A DNA stretch of 39,030 bases from Erythrobacteraceae bacterium (GTDB lineage: Bacteria; Pseudomonadota; Alphaproteobacteria; Sphingomonadales; Sphingomonadaceae): NCBI GenBank assembly GCA_027486035.1, contig JAIXPX010000019.1:1-39030 (forward strand). Direction: 5' to 3'. This document shows positions 33,657 to 39,030 of this stretch, in pieces. The notes under the pieces are model-generated. The model had not been told where the DNA came from and ran no database searches. It saw nothing but the letters and a program-made list of their open reading frames with translations. The stretch's first letter is position 1; each line of letters begins with the position of its first letter. The translations under genes and the position numbers were made by a program.

Positions 33657-35779
33657 TATGCAAACTCCAGTGAGGATTGTGTCTGCGCGCCGCTCTCGTC
33701 GATCACTCGCGCTGCCCCGGCCAGCGGGAGTTCGACCGTGAAGCGGGTCCCAATCCCCTCGCGGCTTTCCACCGCGATGCGCCCGCCCATCGCCCTGACA
33801 AGCTCGCGCGCTTCAAAGGCACCGATGCCGAAGCCGCCGGACTTGGACGAGACGAAGGGCTTGAACAGGCCGCTGCGCACGAATTCCGGGCTCATGCCCC
33901 GTCCTGCATCGACCACCTCAATGATCCCGTGAACACCTTGCGCGCTCACATCGAGGAACACCGGCATGACAGGGCCGCTGGCATCGATGGCATTCTGCAC
34001 GAGGTGGATAAGCGCCTGCTCGAGCGCCTCGCGATTGCCCGTCACGCGCACTGGCTCCTCGCGGGTCAGGGCCACCGGGTGCACGCCCCTGAAGCGCTCG
34101 GCGACCGCGCGGGCGAGTTCCACAAGATCGATCGCGGTCAGCGCCGAAACCTGCCCGGAACCATACCGCCCGAGCCTCGCCAGCAGCGCGGAAAGCTTGT
34201 CGACCGAGCTCCGCAAGGTCACCAGCATGTCGGCCCGGAAGGCGGGGTTGTCGGCGTGCTTTTCGGCATTGGCGGCAAGCAGAGAGAGCTGGCTGACGAG
34301 ATTCTTGATGTCGTGCATCACGAAGGCCATGCGGCGGTTGAATTCGTCGAAGCGGCTCGCCTCCATCAACGCCTGCTGCCCGGCCTGCTCGGCCAGATAG
34401 CTGGCAAGCTGCTGGCCCGCGACGCGCAGCAGATCGAAGTCCTCCCAATCAAGCTGCCGGGCGCCCGGCGGACGGGCAAGCACGATTACCCCCACGAGCC
34501 GGTCGAAATGGATGAGCGGCACCAGCGCCCAGGCCTCCTCCACCTCGAGCAGCCAGACCGGCACTGGGGCGCGCTCGGCAACATGGTCGGTGCCGGCGCG
34601 CACCTCGTCGAGGGCGAGGATGAAATTGTGCTCCTCCAGAAAAGTGCACAGCGCGGCATTACCAGCCACCGCAGGCACGGCGAAGGTCGTCCAGTTCCAG
34701 CGGGCGGTCAGTTCAAGACGGCCATCGTCCGCCCGCATGAGCAACAGCCCGGCAGGGCTCTGGGTCATGTCCGCGAGCGCCTTGACGGCGCGCTCCTCGA
34801 GACTGGCATGACCGGTTCCGCCCCGCCCGATAGTGCGGGTGAAGCGCAGCCATTCCTCGCGGTAATCGTAGCGGTGCTGGAAGAGATGCTTGGTCGCCGT
34901 GACGCGCAGCCATGCCCTCAGCCGCGGCGATGGCAGAGCGACAGCGGCCGCAAGAATGCCAAGCACTGCAAACACGGCCTGCCCCGCCCGCACCCCATCG
35001 CCGGCGATCAGGGCAAGCGCCTTGGTCATCATTGCAAGTGCGGCGAGATAGGTGCCGATCAGCAGGAGCGAGAGGGTGCGGAAGGTGACCGTCCGGCTCG
35101 GGCTGAACTGGACCCGCGCCCCGGCGGCGCTCATGCCGAGGGCGAAGATCACCGCCATCGCGCCCGCGAACAGACCTCTCAACTCGCCGAGCGCCGTTGG
35201 CGCGGCCCCCAGATAGGAAAGGGCGTGGAGGTTCAGATCATAGGCGAAGATCCCCGCGAGCGCCATGCCGGTCCAGCGCAGCGCCGGACGCAGCGCAGTA
35301 TCCGCACCGGCGTAGAGATTGTGGAGCAGCATCAGCGCGCCGATCGCCACGAGCATATCGATCAGCAGCCCTGCCGATGTGACAGCGACCTCGGCGTGCT
35401 CGACGCCCGCGACCCTGCCACCCACCAGCAGCACGAGGGGTTGAAGCAGCTGCACCATCACCAGCGCAATGATCACAGGACGTACCGGCTTGAGGCTGTC
35501 GCTGCGCCCGTCGGCGGCGAACAGGCTGAAGATCGTAGCGATCAGGGCGAGGTTGCGGACCATCACCGCGATCACCACGAGATCGTGCCCGGAACCCAGT
35601 ACCGCAGCCAGCAGGCACCAGACGGCACCTGCAAGGGAGGCCGTGACGAGCCCTGGCCGATCGGGACGCGTGCGCTCGCCATGTTGGCACAGCCACACGC
35701 ATGCGCCTGCGCTCAGCACCGCACCGACGACCCAGGCGAGCATGGCGGCGAGCGCGAGAATGCCGCCCGTCCAGATCAT
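33656..35779 (-). CDS. prsK: PEP-CTERM-system histidine kinase PrsK
   Basis: 707 residues from ATG 35779, with GCAGGAGAG as ribosome site. The N-terminal 290 residues hold about eight membrane helices (GGILALAAMLAWVVGAVLSAG the first). A GAF-like domain follows, about residues 310-460 (RAVKALADMTQSPAGLLLM, WALVPLIHFDRLVGVIVLARP). The dimerisation/phospho-acceptor segment FVMHDIKNLVSQLSLLAANAEKH has His489, and HATPase_c has LIHLVQNAIDASG, VVDAGRGMSPEFVRSGLFKPFVSSK and GGFGIGAFEARELVRAMGG. This is the PrsK architecture. The signal sensed is unknown. prsK and prsR overlap by one base and are clearly one operon. Confidence 0.9.
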   Translation of the reverse strand: MIWTGGILALAAMLAWVVGAVLSAGACVWLCQHGERTRPDRPGLVTASLAGAVWCLLAAVLGSGHDLVVIAVMVRNLALIATIFSLFAADGRSDSLKPVRPVIIALVMVQLLQPLVLLVGGRVAGVEHAEVAVTSAGLLIDMLVAIGALMLLHNLYAGADTALRPALRWTGMALAGIFAYDLNLHALSYLGAAPTALGELRGLFAGAMAVIFALGMSAAGARVQFSPSRTVTFRTLSLLLIGTYLAALAMMTKALALIAGDGVRAGQAVFAVLGILAAAVALPSPRLRAWLRVTATKHLFQHRYDYREEWLRFTRTIGRGGTGHASLEERAVKALADMTQSPAGLLLMRADDGRLELTARWNWTTFAVPAVAGNAALCTFLEEHNFILALDEVRAGTDHVAERAPVPVWLLEVEEAWALVPLIHFDRLVGVIVLARPPGARQLDWEDFDLLRVAGQQLASYLAEQAGQQALMEASRFDEFNRRMAFVMHDIKNLVSQLSLLAANAEKHADNPAFRADMLVTLRSSVDKLSALLARLGRYGSGQVSALTAIDLVELARAVAERFRGVHPVALTREEPVRVTGNREALEQALIHLVQNAIDASGPVMPVFLDVSAQGVHGIIEVVDAGRGMSPEFVRSGLFKPFVSSKSGGFGIGAFEARELVRAMGGRIAVESREGIGTRFTVELPLAGAARVIDESGAQTQSSLEFA

Positions 35780-36029
35780 GATCCGCTCTCCTGCAAGCCC
35801 ACGGGCAGCACCGGTTCGGAGAAGCAGGAAATGCGAAGCCAGATCATGGGTAAACTCAGCCTTCCGTGGGTTGCCTGAGCTCTAGCACCAAGAGCTTAAG
35901 TGTCGGTAAAACTTACAAGGCTGTCCGGGCGCGATTTTGTGCCGATCTTCAGATGCATAGCCAGCACCACGCGACCGCGTGGCGAGTTGGTGCATAGAGG
36001 CGCCGGACCCGGCATAAGAGGATGGTCCA
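35780..36029. other. Gap before the remnant gene: small palindrome only
   Basis: No gene is seen in these 250 bases. AGCTCT (35878-35883) and AGAGCT (35891-35896) form a 6-base stem with a 7-base loop, about 100 bases upstream of prsK. It could be an operator or chance. No sigma-54 or other promoter could be assigned by eye. Confidence 0.35.
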
Positions 36030-36257
36030 TTGAGGATCGAGAGCAACCGCCGCGAGACTCTCGGCCTTGGTGCAGCCCTCGCGGCGACACCCGCCGCGGC
36101 CACGGCTGTAGCGCTCGGTGGCGAGGATGCCGCGGCCTCTGCGGAAGCTGCCTTGATGGCGTTCCCCGACCGGCTCGGGCGCCGCACCATCATTTTGACC
36201 CGTCGCGCCAACGTGTGGCGCATCCTCCACGTCCACGCCTCAAACCAGCAATTCTAG
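36030..36257 (+). pseudogene. Truncated secreted protein, possibly a SnoaL/NTF2-like remnant
   Basis: 75 residues from TTG 36030 (AGAGG upstream). The N-terminus SNRRETLGLGAALAATPAAATA resembles a Tat-type signal region (RR then a hydrophobic stretch). The last 25 residues, RRTIILTRRANVWRILHVHASNQQF, resemble the final strands of SnoaL/NTF2-like proteins (pattern 'T...RR...WRI.H.H.S'). A full member needs about 130 residues plus the signal, so the middle half seems deleted. The stop overlaps the stop of the facing regulator gene in CTAG. It may be a real small protein instead. The family call is weak. Confidence 0.4.
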
Positions 36258-37606
36258 GTCGTCGTACGCAGCCGGGGCAGAGCGCTGGCGAGGCGCGCAG
36301 GCGCGGGGGTAAGGCACTCGGTCCGTCCGCATCTCAGGCACGGCGTCCCCAGCGGAACGGCATCGGCGCGGTCGAGCGACAAGCCGCGCGCATAGGCAAG
36401 TTCGCCAGCGAAACGCGCTTCGATCCCGAGCACCACCGCCCGTCTTCCGGCACACATCACGCCGTCACCATCAACGGTGCGGGTGATCGTGAACCAGTGC
36501 CGCGCCAGACCCTCGCCCTCGCTGAAGGTGGCGGCCTGGGTCAGCACTGTGCCGGGCCGCTCGAAGGCGGCATAGGGGATCCATGCCGGCCAGCGTGCCC
36601 CTTCGAGGGGATAGAGCGCGCCGCTCGCGCCGGCGGTGAACTGGGTCATCCGCCCCGCCCGGTCGATCACCGCCGTGAAGAAGGGCAGCCCCCGCTCTCC
36701 CACGCGCCCCAGCGTGGTCAGGCGCTGCGCCACCTGATCGAAGCTGACGGCAAAGCGGCGCTGGAGAACCGCAAGATCGTAGCCCGTCGCCTCGCAGGCG
36801 CGCAGAAAGCGGCGATAGGGGAGCAGCAGAGCGCCGGCGAGATAATCGCCGATATGCTCGCGCAAGACCTCGCGCGCTTCGGCACTGGCAAGGTTTGCGC
36901 CGGCAACCAGCAGCTCGATGTCCTCCCGCATCTCGAGCATCCCCACCTGCCGCGCGATCTGGAAACGTCGGGCCGCGCCCGGAAGCATCTCGGAGAGCTG
37001 CAATTGCCGTGCATGCAGGTCCAGACGGTGCACCTGTCCGGGCATGACCTCCGCGGGCAGGATGCGGACCGAAAGCTGGTGCCTTTCGCGCAGCCGTTCC
37101 GAGAGTGCGCCGCTGATCTCCCCGCGCGACAAGCGCAGCTCGTCGGCGAGTGCTTCGGCGGCGTGGTCCAAATCCGCGAAGTGGTTCTGCCAGCGCTCGA
37201 CTGCGCGGCGGGCCGCCGCGGCGGCGTCCTCGACCAAAACGCGCTCGCCGCCCCCTGAATCATAGAGGCGCGCGAAGGCAGCGGCAACCTGCGGCGCGGC
37301 GGCGAGCAGTTCCTGCACCTCCTCGCGGTCGATACCCAGGTCGCCGAAACGCTTGTCCGAAAGCCGTCGGACCATTCCGTCGAGGCCGCCGATCGCGTCG
37401 TCCTCACGCAGCGAGCGCGGGTCGAAATCGAAGCGTTCGATCACCTGCACCAGCACACGGGCGGAGAGCGGGCGCTGGTTGCGCTCGATCAGGTTAAGGT
37501 AGGAAGGCGAGATCCCGAGCATGCTCGCCATGGCTGCCTGCGTAAGCCCTTCGCGCTTGCGCAGGCGACGAAGTGCCGGTCCGGCGAGAAGATTGTTTTC
37601 AACCAT
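36254..37606 (-). CDS. XRE-family ScfR/RamB-type short-chain fatty-acyl regulator
   Basis: 450 residues from ATG 37606; the longer frame to 38047 would overlap aceA and is rejected. Residues 8-60 are an XRE HTH: PALRRLRKREGLTQAAMASMLGISPSYLNLIERNQRPLSARVL. The middle holds the IrrE/ImmA-type region (peptidase M78-like) in which the HExxH is missing: the matching helix reads GAARRFQIARQVGMLEMRED. The C-terminal ScfR domain (PF09856-like) ends with the Cys cluster GTPCLRCGRTECL. Relatives RamB, ScfR and MccR sense acyl-CoA and control acetate, glyoxylate-bypass or methylcitrate genes. It is divergent from aceA with 177 bases between starts, so aceA is the likely target. Confidence 0.87.
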   Translation of the reverse strand: MVENNLLAGPALRRLRKREGLTQAAMASMLGISPSYLNLIERNQRPLSARVLVQVIERFDFDPRSLREDDAIGGLDGMVRRLSDKRFGDLGIDREEVQELLAAAPQVAAAFARLYDSGGGERVLVEDAAAAARRAVERWQNHFADLDHAAEALADELRLSRGEISGALSERLRERHQLSVRILPAEVMPGQVHRLDLHARQLQLSEMLPGAARRFQIARQVGMLEMREDIELLVAGANLASAEAREVLREHIGDYLAGALLLPYRRFLRACEATGYDLAVLQRRFAVSFDQVAQRLTTLGRVGERGLPFFTAVIDRAGRMTQFTAGASGALYPLEGARWPAWIPYAAFERPGTVLTQAATFSEGEGLARHWFTITRTVDGDGVMCAGRRAVVLGIEARFAGELAYARGLSLDRADAVPLGTPCLRCGRTECLTPAPARLASALPRLRTTT

Positions 37607-37783
37607 AGCGTGTCTTGTAAAAAAATTTACGGCTTCACACAAGTTTTGGAGGAATTGTAGGCATAGCGACACGAATATCTGTAAGTTTTCCTGTATTGCT
37701 GCGACGCAGCACGCCAAACGCAAGCCATCCAGCGGCGAGTCACTCACTGGCTTGGCCACCCCCAGGATGGACAGGAGAACATC
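37607..37783. promoter_or_regulatory. Divergent promoter region between the ScfR/RamB-type gene and aceA
   Basis: The region is A/T-rich compared with its surroundings. It contains the palindrome GTAAA-AAAA-TTTAC (37617-37630) close to the regulator start, and a looser related GTAAGTTTTCC near 37690. A good ribosome site (AGGAG, 37773-37777) precedes aceA. The palindrome is a candidate regulator operator; RamB-type sites are not well enough defined to confirm it. Confidence 0.45.
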
Positions 37784-39030
37784 ATGAGCTACCAGAACAC
37801 CATCGGCCGGATGCGCGAGATCGTCACCGCGAACGGTCCGAGCTGGGCCGCGATTGATCCCGAGAGCGCCGCGCGCATGGCGATCCAGAACCGCTTCGCC
37901 ACCGGCCTCGACATCGCCAAGTACACCGCCAGGATCATGCGCGCCGACATGGCCGCCTATGACGCGGATCCGGCACAATACACCCAGTCGCTGGGCTGCT
38001 GGCACGGCTTCATCGCGCAGCAGAAGCTGATCGCGATCAAGAAGCATTTCGGCACCACCAAGCAGCGTTACCTCTATCTCTCGGGCTGGATGGTCGCCGC
38101 GCTGCGCAGCGAGTTCGGCCCCCTGCCCGACCAGTCAATGCACGAGAAGACCTCGGTGCCCGCATTGATCGAGGAGCTCTACACCTTCCTGAAGCAGGCC
38201 GACGCCCGCGAACTGGGCATGATGTTCCGCGCCCTCGATGCCGCCCGCAAGGCCGGTGACGCCGTGGAAGCCAAGCGCATCGAGAACGCGATCGACAATT
38301 ACGAGACCCACGTGGTGCCGATCATCGCCGATATCGACGCCGGTTTCGGCAATGCCGAGGCGACCTACCTCCTCGCCAAGAAGATGATCGAGGCAGGTGC
38401 CTGCGCGCTCCAGATCGAGAATCAGGTCTCGGACGAAAAGCAGTGCGGCCACCAGGACGGCAAGGTCACCGTGCCGCACGAGGACTTCCTCCAGAAAATC
38501 CGCGCCTGCCGCATGGCCTTCCTCGAAATGGGCGTCGACGACGGTGTCATCGTGGCCCGCACCGACTCGCTGGGTGCCGGCCTCACCAAGCAGATCGCCT
38601 TCTCGAAGGAGCCGGGCGACCTCGGTGACCAGTACAACAGCTTCCTCGACGCCGATGAAGTCGATCCCGCCAACATCTCCAACGGCCAGGTCTTCATCAG
38701 CCGCGACGGCAAGCTGCTGGCGCCCAAGCGCCTGCCCTCGAACCTCTACCAGTTCCGCGCCGGAACGGGTGTGGACCGCGTGGTGCTCGACTGCATCACC
38801 TCGCTCCAGAACGGCGCTGACCTTCTCTGGATCGAGACCGAAAAGCCGCACGTTGAACAGATCGCCGAAATGGTCGACCGCATCCGCGAAGTCGTGCCCA
38901 ACGCCAAGCTCGTCTACAACAACTCGCCCAGCTTCAACTGGACGCTGAACTTCCGCCAGCAGGTGTTCGACGCCTGGGAAGCGGCGGGCAAGGACGTCTC
39001 GGCCTATGACCGCGCCAAGCTGATGAGCGT
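37784..39030 (+). CDS. aceA: Isocitrate lyase (cut by window end)
   Basis: 415 residues are visible from ATG 37784 (SD AGGAG), and the frame runs off the end. Isocitrate lyase splits isocitrate to glyoxylate and succinate in the glyoxylate bypass. Motifs: SLGCWHGFIAQQKLIAIKKHFG, the metal-binding PIIADIDAGFGNAEATYLLAKKMIEAGACALQIENQ, and the catalytic EKQCGHQDGKVTVPHEDF with Cys221 (K-x-CGH signature). IVARTDSLGA and the final LVYNNSPSFNW follow. The KQCGHQDGK form and the long spacer between motifs point to the longer (about 530 residue) alphaproteobacterial and eukaryote-like class, not the 430-residue E. coli type. The divergent ScfR/RamB-type gene supports control by acetyl- or propionyl-CoA. 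Confidence 0.96.
   Translation, partial: MSYQNTIGRMREIVTANGPSWAAIDPESAARMAIQNRFATGLDIAKYTARIMRADMAAYDADPAQYTQSLGCWHGFIAQQKLIAIKKHFGTTKQRYLYLSGWMVAALRSEFGPLPDQSMHEKTSVPALIEELYTFLKQADARELGMMFRALDAARKAGDAVEAKRIENAIDNYETHVVPIIADIDAGFGNAEATYLLAKKMIEAGACALQIENQVSDEKQCGHQDGKVTVPHEDFLQKIRACRMAFLEMGVDDGVIVARTDSLGAGLTKQIAFSKEPGDLGDQYNSFLDADEVDPANISNGQVFISRDGKLLAPKRLPSNLYQFRAGTGVDRVVLDCITSLQNGADLLWIETEKPHVEQIAEMVDRIREVVPNAKLVYNNSPSFNWTLNFRQQVFDAWEAAGKDVSAYDRAKLMS

Noticed and set aside
1..39030. CRISPR array, insertion sequence, integrase or prophage
   Set aside because: No regular repeat-spacer pattern, no transposase or phage-type protein; repeats seen are short palindromic elements.

Overview
The window is GC-rich, tightly packed bacterial chromosome, most likely from an alphaproteobacterium of the Sphingomonadales, close to Erythrobacter/Porphyrobacter. 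This is inferred from codon usage, the GTTC-N7-GTTC type of LexA box, the phoR-pstCAB-phoU-phoB layout, the PrsK/PrsR pair, the imuA-imuB mutasome genes, the ScfR/RamB-type regulator beside aceA, and 'RHAELVSAS'-type dispersed repeats. No rRNA, CRISPR array, transposase or prophage was seen.

Layout. 1-3.5 kb: 3' end of ilvC, a GT4 glycosyltransferase, a YceI remnant, an FMN alpha-hydroxy-acid dehydrogenase and a small lipoprotein. 3.5-5.4 kb: leuA, preceded by a previously unlabelled Leu-rich leader peptide and pairing segments that look like an attenuator. 5.4-9.8 kb: a DUF2189 membrane-protein remnant with a large internal deletion, a COG3618-type amidohydrolase, a nitronate monooxygenase, then on the minus strand an AHH-nuclease-like gene with an unknown partner and a flavodoxin-like gene. 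9.9-11.9 kb: recJ, tRNA-Glu(UUC) and a strong terminator. 12.0-18.3 kb: the phosphate regulon phoR-pstC-pstA-pstB-phoU-phoB, with a good Pho box straddling the phoR stop codon; pstS is not here. 18.3-19.2 kb: a secreted alpha/beta hydrolase.

19.2-28.4 kb is a minus-strand DNA-damage island: imuA-imuB-(pilZ), then a DNA-repair-linked radical SAM protein, a DUF4130-UdgX fusion and dnaE2. Two perfect alphaproteobacterial LexA boxes sit in front of imuA and of the radical SAM gene, so the mutasome and the UdgX/radical SAM pair appear to form one SOS regulon. dnaE2 carries an in-frame insertion of a palindromic dispersed repeat in its PHP region.

28.5-39 kb: an APC amino-acid permease, panB, a bile-acid/sodium-symporter-like protein, a helically phased repeat array beside a parS-like palindrome, the PEP-CTERM regulators prsR and prsK, a small truncated secreted protein, and an XRE-ScfR/RamB-type regulator divergent from aceA (isocitrate lyase), which runs off the window.

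The most notable points are the two-promoter SOS island, the repeat inside dnaE2, the candidate leu attenuator, the phased array with its parS-like site, and three gene remnants that keep conserved ends but have lost other parts.
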